From positions 336,470-400,469 of the forward strand of contig NZ_JAEQND010000005.1 in the NCBI RefSeq assembly GCF_016722765.1: a stretch of DNA of 64,000 bases. The letters are read 5' to 3'. Each line of letters opens with the position of its first letter. Position 1 is the first letter of the stretch. The position numbers and the translations under genes are program-made. This DNA comes from Ramlibacter alkalitolerans (GTDB taxonomy: Bacteria; Pseudomonadota; Gammaproteobacteria; Burkholderiales; Burkholderiaceae_C). Shown here one piece after another: positions 19,762-26,974 of this stretch. The notes below the pieces were generated by a model that was given only the letters and a program-made list of their open reading frames with translations, ran no database searches and was not told the DNA's origin.

Positions 19762-20550
19762 ATGGATGAACCGAAGGCGGAGCGGCCGCTGGCCGTGGTG
19801 ACGGGGGCTTCGTCCGGCATCGGCTACCACCTGGCCCGCCTCGCTGCCCAGCATGGCTATGACCTCGTCGTGGCGGCCGACACGCCGCTGGCCGACGCGG
19901 TGCGGGAATTCGAGGCGCTGGGCGCGAACGTGCAGGCGGTGCAGGGCGACCTGGCCAGCACCGAGGGCGTGCTGCACCTGATCACGGCCATCGGCGAGCG
20001 CGAGGTCGATGCCCTGATGGCCAACGCCGGCCACGGGCTCGGCGGCTCCTTCCTGGCGCAGGACTTCGACGAAGTGCTGCACGTGATCAACACCAACATC
20101 GTCGGCACCGTGCACCTGGTGCAGCACATCGCCCGCGGCATGGTGGCGCGGGCGCGCGGCCGCATCCTGATCACCGGCTCGGTGGCGGGCTTCATGCCCG
20201 GGAGCTTCCAGGCCGTCTACAACGGCACCAAGGCCTTCATCGATTCGTTCGCGCTGGCCCTGCGCAACGAGCTCAAGGGCACCGAGGTGACCATCAGCTG
20301 CCTGATGCCGGGGCCGACCGACACCGAGTTCTTCGAGCGCGCCGACATGAGCGACACGCGGGTGGGCCAGGGCCGCAAGGCCGACCCGGCGCAGGTCGCG
20401 CGCCTGGGATTCGCGGCCATGCTCAAGGGCGAGGCCGACGTGGTCGCGGGCCTGAAGAACAAGCTGGAAGTCGCGATCAGCAAGGTGATGCCGGCGCAGG
20501 CGGTGGCCCAGATGCACCGCCGCCTCGCCGAGCCCAAGGGACAGTCTTAG
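19762..20550 (+). CDS. Short-chain dehydrogenase/reductase
   Basis: A 262-residue Rossmann-fold enzyme. The dinucleotide-binding motif is TGASSGIGYHLA near residue 15, NAG follows at MANAGHGLGG, and the catalytic Ser-Tyr-Lys triad is visible as ITGSVAGF and YNGTKAF. The C terminus (PDTEFFERADMSDTRVG-like segment) resembles the DltE or SDR subfamily with an extended tail. Substrate not determinable. GGAGGAAG lies before the start. The next small gene follows after 30 bases and could share its transcript. Confidence 0.87.
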   Translation: MDEPKAERPLAVVTGASSGIGYHLARLAAQHGYDLVVAADTPLADAVREFEALGANVQAVQGDLASTEGVLHLITAIGEREVDALMANAGHGLGGSFLAQDFDEVLHVINTNIVGTVHLVQHIARGMVARARGRILITGSVAGFMPGSFQAVYNGTKAFIDSFALALRNELKGTEVTISCLMPGPTDTEFFERADMSDTRVGQGRKADPAQVARLGFAAMLKGEADVVAGLKNKLEVAISKVMPAQAVAQMHRRLAEPKGQS

Positions 20551-20580
20551 TCGAAACAGGTTCAGGACAAGGAGGACAGC

Positions 20581-20838
20581 ATGAGCCACAAGTACCACCC
20601 CTCGGAGCAGGACAAGCAGACCGGCCATTCGGGCAAGGCGCAGAACGACACCAACAAGCTCGGGAAGGGCCAGGCCTCGCAGGTCAACGAGGGTCAGCGC
20701 ACGCCCGAGAGCCGCCATGACCGCGAGGACCACATCGGCAACAACCAGGTGAAGATGCGCCGCGGCACGACGCAGGGAACCACCAGCCAGCAGCCGCCGA
20801 TGCATTCGGCGCGCGGCCAGACCAAGAAGGGGATGTGA
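20581..20838 (+). CDS. Small hydrophilic protein of unknown function
   Basis: An 85-residue, very hydrophilic protein rich in Gln, His, Lys and Asn (MSHKYHPSEQDKQTGHSG), with no hydrophobic segments and no Cys. CAAGGAGGAC precedes the ATG. The composition is like that of disordered stress-associated proteins, but there is no defined family that I recognise. It follows the SDR gene by 30 bases on the same strand. Confidence 0.65.
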   Translation: MSHKYHPSEQDKQTGHSGKAQNDTNKLGKGQASQVNEGQRTPESRHDREDHIGNNQVKMRRGTTQGTTSQQPPMHSARGQTKKGM

Positions 20839-20866
20839 GGCGCCGCGACCCTGCGCGGCGGGGCTT

Positions 20867-21118
20867 CTAGCCCTGCTCCGCGCGGGGGGCGCTGCCCCGG
20901 GCGACGGGCGCGAGCAGTTCGCAGAAGTCGAAGCACTGGCGCAGCCCGAGCTGGCAGCCCTGGGGATGCCAGCGGCCGTCGGCCAGTTTCACGAAGAACT
21001 GCTGCCCGGTGAGAAGCGGACGCAGCACGGGATCGAAGGCCTCCAGCGTTTCACGCGCGAGTTTCGCGGCGACGACGCTGCCGGTGGCAAAAGGATCCGT
21101 GGCGGTTGCGATGGGCAT
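20867..21118 (-). CDS. Small protein of unknown function
   Basis: An 83-residue protein with a compact N-terminal part (LARETLEAFDPVLRPLLTGQ, then FFVKLADGRW) and a Cys-containing segment CQLGLRQCFDFC. GGAG lies about eleven bases before the start. No known family is recognised. It is convergent with the small hydrophilic gene at 20581. Confidence 0.5.
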   Translation of the reverse strand: MPIATATDPFATGSVVAAKLARETLEAFDPVLRPLLTGQQFFVKLADGRWHPQGCQLGLRQCFDFCELLAPVARGSAPRAEQG

Positions 21119-21229
21119 GGCGAGGCATTCTCCTCACTCCCTCAACGGCCGCGAAGCCCCTACGTTGACAATGCAGTCCCCCGGCAACAGTCCTGCGACG
21201 TAAAGCCGGGTGTCAGTGCTGCGAAAGTC

Positions 21230-21715
21230 TCAGAGGTGCACGCCGATGCGGCGCGGGAACAGCTCGCGTTCGAGGAACTTGAGCATGTTGGTCCATTCGC
21301 GCCGCGTGCTTTCCTCGATCGCGAAGGCATGGCGGCTGGCGCCGAGTTCGTGCCTCACGGTGATTTCGCACGTTTGCGGCGTGCTCGGGGCGATGTCCAC
21401 CGTGACGCGCGTGCTCTCGTCGGAGAAGGCCAGCACGCTCAGGTCGAACACCAGCCGGCGCGGCCGGGTGATCTCGATGTAGCGGCCGCTGTGGACCACG
21501 TTGAAGACGCTTTCGTCGCCCTCGGCGGCGTTGCGCCGCTCGATGACGGTGAAGGCGCCGCCGACCTCGGGCTGCAGTTCGCACTGCATCACGGTGCCGG
21601 CGCGGCTGCGGAAAAGGAAACGGGAAGCCTGCCAGGGGGTGAGCCACGCATCGAACACCCGGTCGGCAGGGGCGCAATAGCGATGTGTGACGCTGACGAC
21701 GACCTGACTGCTCAT
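21230..21715 (-). CDS. SRPBCC (AHSA1-like) protein
   Basis: A 161-residue single-domain protein. The pattern VVVSVTHRYCAPADRVFDAWLTPW and then VGGAFTVIERRN, and a C-terminal HAFAIEESTRREWTNMLKFLE, is the AHSA1-like START-fold of small ligand-binding proteins. The start at 21715 (MSSQVVVSV) matches the domain start; a longer frame to 21760 is not supported. Ligand unknown. It lies 59 bases beyond the end of minE on the same strand. Confidence 0.8.
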   Translation of the reverse strand: MSSQVVVSVTHRYCAPADRVFDAWLTPWQASRFLFRSRAGTVMQCELQPEVGGAFTVIERRNAAEGDESVFNVVHSGRYIEITRPRRLVFDLSVLAFSDESTRVTVDIAPSTPQTCEITVRHELGASRHAFAIEESTRREWTNMLKFLERELFPRRIGVHL

Positions 21716-21774
21716 CCGTGCTTTATCTCTTGACAGGCCATTGCCTGTCAAGCCTGACAATCATGTAAGCGGCA

Positions 21775-22041
21775 TCAACGTGTGACATCCGGCAGCTCGA
21801 TCTTCACTTCGAGCACTTCCAGGTTGTCCTGGCGCTCCACGTTGACCTTCAGGTGCGCCGCATCGATCTTCACGTACTTGCTGATCACGGCCACCAGGTC
21901 GCGCTGCAGCGCCGGCAGGTAGTCGGGCGAGCCGCCGGGATTGCGGCCGCTGCGCTCGTGCGCCAGGATGATCTGCAGCCGCTCCTTGGCCACGCTGGCC
22001 GTGCGTTTCTTCTCCCCGAGCAGGAAGCTCAGCAGGCTCAT
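21775..22041 (-). CDS. minE: Cell division topological specificity factor MinE
   Basis: An 88-residue protein. The N terminus [20 protein letters not shown] is the membrane and MinD-binding part, followed by [11 protein letters not shown] and the C-terminal dimerisation domain ([17 protein letters not shown]). MinE drives the pole-to-pole oscillation of MinD and stimulates its ATPase. The start overlaps the stop of minD by four bases (ATGA), so translation is coupled. Confidence 0.95.
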   Translation of the reverse strand: MSLLSFLLGEKKRTASVAKERLQIILAHERSGRNPGGSPDYLPALQRDLVAVISKYVKIDAAHLKVNVERQDNLEVLEVKIELPDVTR

Positions 22042-22856
22042 GCCTTCCTCCCGAACAGGCGCTTGAGGAATCCGGCCTTCTCCGGGTCGACGAAGCGCAG
22101 CGGCCGGTCTTCGCCGAGGAAGCGCGAGACGACGTCGAGGTAGGCTTCACTCACGTCGGTGCCCTTGAGGTGCACGGCGGGCGTGCCCTGGTTGCTCGCC
22201 TGCAGCACCGATTCGGATTCGGGGATCACGCCGATCAGCGGGATGCGCAGGATGTCCTGGATGTCCTCCAGCGACAGCATGTGGCCGGCGTCCACGCGGT
22301 TCGGGTTGTAGCGCGTGATCAGCAGGTGTTCCTTGATCGGCTCCTTGCCCTCGATGGCGCGCTTCGTCTTGCTCGCCAGCATGCCCAGGATGCGGTCGGA
22401 GTCGCGCACCGAGGAGACCTCCGGGTTGGTCACCACCAGGGCCTCGTCGGCGAAGTGCATGGCCATCAGGGCGCCGGTCTCGATGCCGGCGGGCGAATCG
22501 CAGACGATGTAGTCGAAGCCCATGCCGGCCAGGTCGTGCAGCACCTTCTCGACGCCCTCCTTGCTCAGGGCCTCCTTGTCGCGGGTCTGGCTGGCGGCCA
22601 GCACCGACAGGTTGTCGTTGTGCTTGTCCTTGATCAGCGCCTGGTTGAGGGTGGCCTCGCCGTGGATCACGTTGACGAAGTCGTAGACCACGCGGCGCTC
22701 GCAGCCCATGATCAGGTCGAGGTTGCGCAGGCCGACGTCGAAGTCGATGACGGCCGTCTTGTGCCCGCGCAGGGCGAGGCCGCTCGCGAAGCTGGCGCTG
22801 GTGGTGGTCTTGCCCACCCCGCCCTTGCCGGAAGTGACGACGATGATCCTTGCCAT
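22038..22856 (-). CDS. minD: Septum site-determining ATPase MinD
   Basis: A 272-residue ParA/MinD-type ATPase. It begins [20 protein letters not shown] with the deviant Walker A (KGGVGKTT, residues 10-18) including the signature Lys. The Asp-rich switch [13 protein letters not shown] follows. The C terminus ([10 protein letters not shown]) is the amphipathic membrane-targeting helix. MinD recruits MinC to the membrane to block off-centre Z rings and is displaced by MinE. Lies between minC and minE in the usual order. Confidence 0.97.
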   Translation of the reverse strand: MARIIVVTSGKGGVGKTTTSASFASGLALRGHKTAVIDFDVGLRNLDLIMGCERRVVYDFVNVIHGEATLNQALIKDKHNDNLSVLAASQTRDKEALSKEGVEKVLHDLAGMGFDYIVCDSPAGIETGALMAMHFADEALVVTNPEVSSVRDSDRILGMLASKTKRAIEGKEPIKEHLLITRYNPNRVDAGHMLSLEDIQDILRIPLIGVIPESESVLQASNQGTPAVHLKGTDVSEAYLDVVSRFLGEDRPLRFVDPEKAGFLKRLFGRKA

Positions 22857-22866
22857 GGAGGCTCCT

Positions 22867-23613
22867 TTACGGGTTCAGCGGCAGCATGACCAGCTTCTCG
22901 CCCTCGAGGCGGATCTGGGCCGGCTTGCCGCGCAGGGTGTCGGGCAGCGGGTGTTCGCTGGTGCGGTACACGCCGGCGATGGAGACCAGTTCGGGCTCCA
23001 GGCACAGCGTCAGGATGCGGGCTTCGGCATCGCCGCGCGCGCCGGCGATCGCCTTGCCGCGCAGCGGTGCATAGACATGGATGTGGCCGTCGGCGATGAC
23101 CTCGGCGCCGGCATTGACCATCGCCAGCACCACGACGTCGCGCCCGCGCGCATAGACCTGCTGGCCGGAACGCAGGGGCTTGTCGATGACGAGGGCGGAG
23201 GTGGAAGCTGGCGGTGCCTGCACCGCGACCGGCTGCGCAGGTGCCGGCTGTTCCTCCCTCTCCCTGCGGGAGAGGGCCGGGGTGAGGGCAGCGTCCTGTG
23301 CGCTCGCGAGCCCCGCTGCGAGCGCGGCTTGCATCTGGCTCGGGGTTCCGCTCTTGACGGCCACCGGCATCACCCGATAGCGCTTCAACAGCCCCACGAG
23401 CCGTGCGAAGTCGATCTCGCCTTCGCCCGCCGGCGCCAGGTCGATCACCATCGGGTCGTGGTCGAAGAACTCGGATTGCTCCCCGAAGCGGCCTTGCAGG
23501 TCCTGCTCCAGCAATTGCAGGTCGGAAGACTTCAGCAGCAGCGCGACGAGGGGGAGGTTCGCGCTCTTGATCTCGAACGTGGCAGGCGTGCGGCCTGCGA
23601 GGGCAACGGTCAT
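22867..23613 (-). CDS. minC: Septum site-determining protein MinC, with an in-frame repeat in the linker
   Basis: A 248-residue inhibitor of FtsZ assembly. The N-terminal domain (FEIKSANLPLVALLL and LLEQDLQGRFGEQ) binds FtsZ; the C-terminal beta-helix domain (RSGQQVYARGRDVVVLAMV, GADVI-type segment and IHVYAPLRGKAIAG) binds MinD. The linker near residues 108-122 reads ALTPALSRREREE, which is the translation of a family A repeat (23254-23288). The insertion keeps the frame and falls between the two folded domains, so function is likely retained. The first gene of minC-minD-minE, 10 bases before minD. Confidence 0.95.
   Translation of the reverse strand: MTVALAGRTPATFEIKSANLPLVALLLKSSDLQLLEQDLQGRFGEQSEFFDHDPMVIDLAPAGEGEIDFARLVGLLKRYRVMPVAVKSGTPSQMQAALAAGLASAQDAALTPALSRREREEQPAPAQPVAVQAPPASTSALVIDKPLRSGQQVYARGRDVVVLAMVNAGAEVIADGHIHVYAPLRGKAIAGARGDAEARILTLCLEPELVSIAGVYRTSEHPLPDTLRGKPAQIRLEGEKLVMLPLNP
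23254..23288. repeat. Repeat family A, copy 3, inside minC
   Basis: CCCTCTCCC and GGGAGAGGG arms followed by CCGGGGTGAGGG on the plus strand, the same palindrome as the intergenic copies. It lies wholly within the minC coding sequence, in the region for the interdomain linker, with a length that keeps the frame open. Confidence 0.8.
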
Positions 23614-23896
23614 TCGGTGAGGCGGTGAAAGCGCGCGCAGTTTAGCAGTGAGGTGTAACGCTTCGGTAGCGAGACGACGAGCGTTGTACGCAGTTGCGTC
23701 ATCGACGCGCAGAAGGGGACGCAGAAAGCGCGCGCAGCGCGCTCCTTGGGAGCCCTGGATTCCCGCCTTCGCGGGAATGACGAGGGACGGTGGGTCGCCT
23801 GCGGCGCGGGAGGCGTCCTACGCTTGCTGTTGTCCCCTGCGGGTCGGGGCAGCGGCCGGCGAGGCCCACACTGGCTGCATGCGACAGGAGTTGCCC
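23614..23896. other. Divergent gap upstream of minC, with a repeat B remnant
   Basis: No gene is supported. The minC promoter must lie in the left part. A single complete arm of repeat family B is at 23751-23782 (AGCCCTGGATTCCCGCC and then TTCGCGGGAATGACG), and a diverged, GC-rich palindromic stretch precedes it near 23731-23742 where the left arm would be expected. Confidence 0.5.
23751..23782. repeat. Repeat family B, copy 1 (right arm; left arm diverged)
   Basis: ATTCCCGCC-TTC-GCGGGAAT hairpin preceded by AGCCCTGG. The mirror arm that other copies carry is only faintly recognisable upstream. Confidence 0.7.
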
Positions 23897-24310
23897 ATGA
23901 TGACCCCGCACCACCCCTCCCACTGGCTCGGCGTCGCCGTGGTCCTGCTGCTGGCCCTGATGGCCTTCGAGGCCTATGGCCAGCCGCCGAACCACGAGCT
24001 GAGCGCCAATGCGACTGCAGTGTTCCAGGGCCGCCCCGCGATGGCGGGGGCGCAGGCCGGGCTCGGCGCCCTGGCCGGGCCGCCGCAGGGCGGCATCGGC
24101 CTGCAAGGCTCCGACGGCGCCGGCCGCAACCTGCGCCGTCCCTGGGTGATCGAGCAGCAGATGAATCCGCTGCCGCCAGTGGCCTGCGCCGACCTTCCGC
24201 GCACCTCAGCGTCCGAAGAGCCGCTGTGCCTGCCGCAGGTCGGCGACGAACGCTTCGAACGCCGGCTCTCGCTGCTCGGGATCACCGCGGAGCAGCGCGG
24301 ACGGATGTAG
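23897..24310 (+). CDS. Putative exported protein of unknown function
   Basis: A 137-residue protein. Residues 1-31 form a signal sequence with the hydrophobic core WLGVAVVLLLALMAFEAYG. The mature part is rich in Gly, Ala and Pro (AMAGAQAGLGALAGPPQGG) and contains two or three Cys residues. ACAGGAG a few bases before the ATG supports the start. The last 105 bases overlap the 3' end of udgX on the opposite strand; one of the two ends could be over-extended, though the udgX end has clear homology. Function unknown. Confidence 0.5.
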   Translation: MMTPHHPSHWLGVAVVLLLALMAFEAYGQPPNHELSANATAVFQGRPAMAGAQAGLGALAGPPQGGIGLQGSDGAGRNLRRPWVIEQQMNPLPPVACADLPRTSASEEPLCLPQVGDERFERRLSLLGITAEQRGRM

Positions 24311-24826
24311 GGTCACCAGAACTTCCAGGCCGTCCGGCCGCGGCAGCCACTGGCCGCGGTTGGCCAGCACCGGAACGGCGCGCCCCAGCAGCGAGCGCGC
24401 CGCACTCGCGCCCAGGGCCACCAGGCCCGCGGGCCTGACCAGCGCGATCTCGTCTTCCAGCCAGTGATGGCAGGCGGCGATCTCGCGCTGCGTCGGGCTC
24501 TTGTGGATGCGCCGCTTGCCGCGCAACTCGAACTTGAAGTGCTTGACGGCGTTGGAGACGAAGGTCTGCTCGCGCGGGATCTGTGCTGCTTCCAGGGCGC
24601 GGGCCAGCAGCTTGCCGGCCGGGCCGATGAAGGGATGGCCCTGCAGGTCCTCCTGGTCGCCGGGCTGCTCGCCCACGAGCATCAGCCGGGGCTTGAGCAG
24701 CCCCTCGCCGATCACCGACTGGGTGGCGATCTCGCCGATCGGGCACTCGCGGCACGCCATGGTGGCGGCCTTGAGCTGGGCGAGCGTCCTGATCTGCGGG
24801 TCGGGCGGTCGCGCTCGCTCAGGCAT
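24206..24826 (-). CDS. udgX: UdgX family uracil-DNA-binding glycosylase
   Basis: A 206-residue iron-sulphur uracil-DNA glycosylase. The motif A region is LVGEQPGDQEDLQGHPF near residues 51-66, motif B is HPSALLR near the C terminus, and the UdgX-specific loop KRRIH is at residues 104-108, whose His (108) forms a covalent bond to the sugar of excised uracil in known UdgX enzymes. Cys residues at 25 and 28 and further on fit a 4Fe-4S cluster. The start overlaps the end of the DUF4130 gene by eight bases; in many species the two domains are fused in one protein. Confidence 0.9.
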   Translation of the reverse strand: MPERARPPDPQIRTLAQLKAATMACRECPIGEIATQSVIGEGLLKPRLMLVGEQPGDQEDLQGHPFIGPAGKLLARALEAAQIPREQTFVSNAVKHFKFELRGKRRIHKSPTQREIAACHHWLEDEIALVRPAGLVALGASAARSLLGRAVPVLANRGQWLPRPDGLEVLVTLHPSALLRGDPEQREPAFEAFVADLRQAQRLFGR

Positions 24827-25517
24827 GCGCCGCGGAACGGTCGTGCGGTGCGAACACGCGCTCGTAGCAGTCCAGCCATTGCGCCTCGCCGGCGTCGTTG
24901 CCCGGCAGCTCCCCGGAGGGAACCCCGGGGCCGAACAGCAGCTGGCCCTCCTCGCAGCGCACGCTGCGCTCCGGCGTGAAGAGGGCCCAGCGCGCGGCCG
25001 CAAGTCGCTTGGCAAGCCAAGGCGCCACCGCCTCGATCACGTGGTGGGCCGGCTCGTAGCAGCCCACCTCGAGCGGCTGGTCCAGCCCGTCGCGGATCGC
25101 GTGCATGCGCAGGTTGGCCTTCATCTTGTGGATGTCGCGCCGGACCGCGTGTGCCATGTGCTGGGCCTGCAGCATGTCGGCGTCGAGGGGGTCGTTGCGC
25201 AGGTTGGGCTCGTGCACCAGCCGCCACAGCAGCCGGTACAGCAGCGAGAAGCGCGCGACGTCGCGATGCAGCACCACGAACTCGCACAGCCGGGTGAAGG
25301 AGGCCGGCACGATCGCGGTGGCGGCGCGGGCGACGTTGCGCGGCCGGCTCGCCTGCGGCAGTTGCGGATCGGTGAAGGGGTCACCGGGCGGCTCGAGCTC
25401 CCACTGGACCTCCTCGGGAGGGACCTGGTGCGCGAGCAGCTGCCTCGCTTCGGAACGGAAGCCCGCGAGATCGGTCTGCCCTGCCAGCTTGACTTGCATT
25501 TCCGAACCCGTGTGCAT
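24819..25517 (-). CDS. DUF4130 protein, partner of UdgX
   Basis: About 232 residues. The region MQVKLAGQTDLAGFRSEARQ, then VPPEEVQWE, and LCEFVVLHRDVARFSLLYRLLWRL, KMKANLRMHAI and PAHHVIEAVAPWLAKRL match the DUF4130 (TIGR03915-like) domain found with or fused to UdgX, thought to belong to a DNA repair or modification module. Start candidates are 25517 (GAGG site) and 25499; a frame to 25676 runs into repeat B2 and is rejected. The stop overlaps udgX, giving coupled translation. No radical SAM partner, often found with it, lies in this window. Confidence 0.82.
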   Translation of the reverse strand: MHTGSEMQVKLAGQTDLAGFRSEARQLLAHQVPPEEVQWELEPPGDPFTDPQLPQASRPRNVARAATAIVPASFTRLCEFVVLHRDVARFSLLYRLLWRLVHEPNLRNDPLDADMLQAQHMAHAVRRDIHKMKANLRMHAIRDGLDQPLEVGCYEPAHHVIEAVAPWLAKRLAAARWALFTPERSVRCEEGQLLFGPGVPSGELPGNDAGEAQWLDCYERVFAPHDRSAAHA

Positions 25518-25521
25518 GCGT

Positions 25522-25989
25522 TCAGCCTCGCGTTCGGGACGAGCGCGCGGCAGCCTGGGGGCGGGGCGGGCGTTTGGCGGCCGGGCGTTTCGATGCCGCC
25601 TTGGCGGTCGGGCGTTGCGGCTTCTTCGCGGTGCTTGCACGGGGAGAACCGTCGGACGTGCGGCGAGAGCCGTCATTCCCGCGCAGGCGGGAATCCATGG
25701 CCTGCGCCTTCGCTTCGCGCGCGTCGCGCGCGCTCTGGGTCCCCGCCTGCGCGGGGATGACGGCAGAGGCCGCGCGGGTGGCGGCCGGCGAACCGGGGAC
25801 GACGGCTCGCGCCGCCGGTGCCTCCAGCGCCGGCCACACCGTGGCCAGCTCCAGCCATTGCTGCCAGCCGCGGGTCATCCACTCGGAGGCGATGGCGTTC
25901 CAGCGCGCTGCCGCTTCCCAGCTGCCGAACGGGTCCAGCCATTGCAGGCCGGGCGCGATGCTGTCGGTGCGTGTCTGCATGCGATCCAT
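25522..25989 (-). CDS. Small protein of unknown function with an in-frame repeat and basic tail
   Basis: A 155-residue protein. The N-terminal 60 residues (WLDPFGSWEAAARWNAIASEW, then WQQWLELATVWPAL) are aromatic-rich and helical, resembling phasin-like proteins. Residues 75-105 (AVIPAQAGTQS and MDSRLRGNDG) are the translation of repeat B2 and are unlikely to be functional. The C-terminal 50 residues are Lys/Ala/Pro/Arg-rich like histone-like tails. Whether it is still functional is unsure. It precedes the DUF4130 gene by four bases. Confidence 0.5.
   Translation of the reverse strand: MDRMQTRTDSIAPGLQWLDPFGSWEAAARWNAIASEWMTRGWQQWLELATVWPALEAPAARAVVPGSPAATRAASAVIPAQAGTQSARDAREAKAQAMDSRLRGNDGSRRTSDGSPRASTAKKPQRPTAKAASKRPAAKRPPRPQAAARSSRTRG
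25671..25763. repeat. Repeat family B, copy 2, inside a coding sequence
   Basis: Left arm CGTCATTCCCGCGCAGGCGG and right arm CCGCCTGCGCGGGGATGACG, mirrored around a GC-rich centre with CGCGCG runs. The whole paired element sits in frame in the gene at 25522-25989. Confidence 0.8.
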
Positions 25990-26035
25990 TGTCAGTACCT
26001 CCTCGCTTCCTGTGCTCTCACGGTATGCAATTGCT

Positions 26036-26974
26036 TCATGCGTGGACCTCCCGCTTGCGCGTGCGAACTTCCATCTTCAGGTACAGCAGGGCGCCGGCCA
26101 CCAGCGGCGTCAGGTAGAACAGCGCGCGGTAGGCGAGCAGCGCGCCCAGCAGCTGGTGCTCGGGGATGCGGTGCGACAGCAGCGCGATGAACACCGCCTC
26201 CGTCACGCCGAGTCCCGCAGGGATGTGCAGCATCACGCCGGCGATGGCCGCCATCAGCAGCACCGTCAGCGCGGTCGGATAGTCGACCTGGCCCTGCAGC
26301 AGCATCCAGGGCACGGCCGCCATGGTCATCCAGTGGGTGCAGGAGATGGCCAGTTGCGCGAACGCCATGCGCAGCGTCGGCAGGTCGACGTCGTGGCCGC
26401 GGATCGTCCAGGAGCGCACGCGCGAGAAGCCGCAGAGGGTCAGGTACACGATCGCCACGGCCAGCAGCCCGACGCCGACCAGGCGCAGCTCCTCGCTGTC
26501 CACGCCCCAGTTCGGCGGCAGCTGCAGCGGCGCGATCGTGAACACCAGGCCCGCCAGCAGGATGTAGCCGATCCAGTTGGTGATGAGCGACAGCGTGATG
26601 ATCCGCGTGATGTTGCCGTAGCGCAGGCCGAGGCGCGAATACAGCCGGTAGCGCAGCCCGATGCCGCCCACGAGCGAGCCGAGGTTGAGGTTGAAGGCGT
26701 AGCAGACGAAGCTGACCAGCATCACCTTGCGCCGGGCGATCGCGTGGCCCGTGTAGTGGCGGCCCACCAGGTCCATCAGGCTGTAGACCAGGTGGCTCAC
26801 CGCCGCCAGGCCGAGCGCCTTGAGCAGCACCTCGCGCGGCAGCTCCAGCACGCTGGTCTTGACCTGCGCCCAGTCCACCGTGCGCGCGTAGCGCACGAGC
26901 AGGAAGCCGACCACCAGGATGAAGCCGATGCCGACCACCCGCTTGACCCACGGCCAGGACCAGTGGTGCCGCAT
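26036..26974 (-). CDS. YbhN/UPF0104 membrane protein
   Basis: A 312-residue integral membrane protein with about eight segments, the first being VVGIGFILVVGFLLVRYART. The conserved region NLNLGSLVGGIGLRYRLYSR and IPAGLGVTEAVFIALLSHRIP define the lysylphosphatidylglycerol synthase transmembrane/UPF0104 family. In E. coli ybhN stands beside clsB (ybhO) and ybhP, exactly as here. Its role is unproven, perhaps lipid transport. It starts within the clsB stop (TGATG overlap by one base), so translation is coupled. Confidence 0.85.
   Translation of the reverse strand: MRHHWSWPWVKRVVGIGFILVVGFLLVRYARTVDWAQVKTSVLELPREVLLKALGLAAVSHLVYSLMDLVGRHYTGHAIARRKVMLVSFVCYAFNLNLGSLVGGIGLRYRLYSRLGLRYGNITRIITLSLITNWIGYILLAGLVFTIAPLQLPPNWGVDSEELRLVGVGLLAVAIVYLTLCGFSRVRSWTIRGHDVDLPTLRMAFAQLAISCTHWMTMAAVPWMLLQGQVDYPTALTVLLMAAIAGVMLHIPAGLGVTEAVFIALLSHRIPEHQLLGALLAYRALFYLTPLVAGALLYLKMEVRTRKREVHA

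Noticed and set aside
25518..25676. N-terminal extension of the DUF4130 protein
   Set aside because: It is read from the Lys/Pro-rich tail and repeat of the neighbouring gene in another frame.
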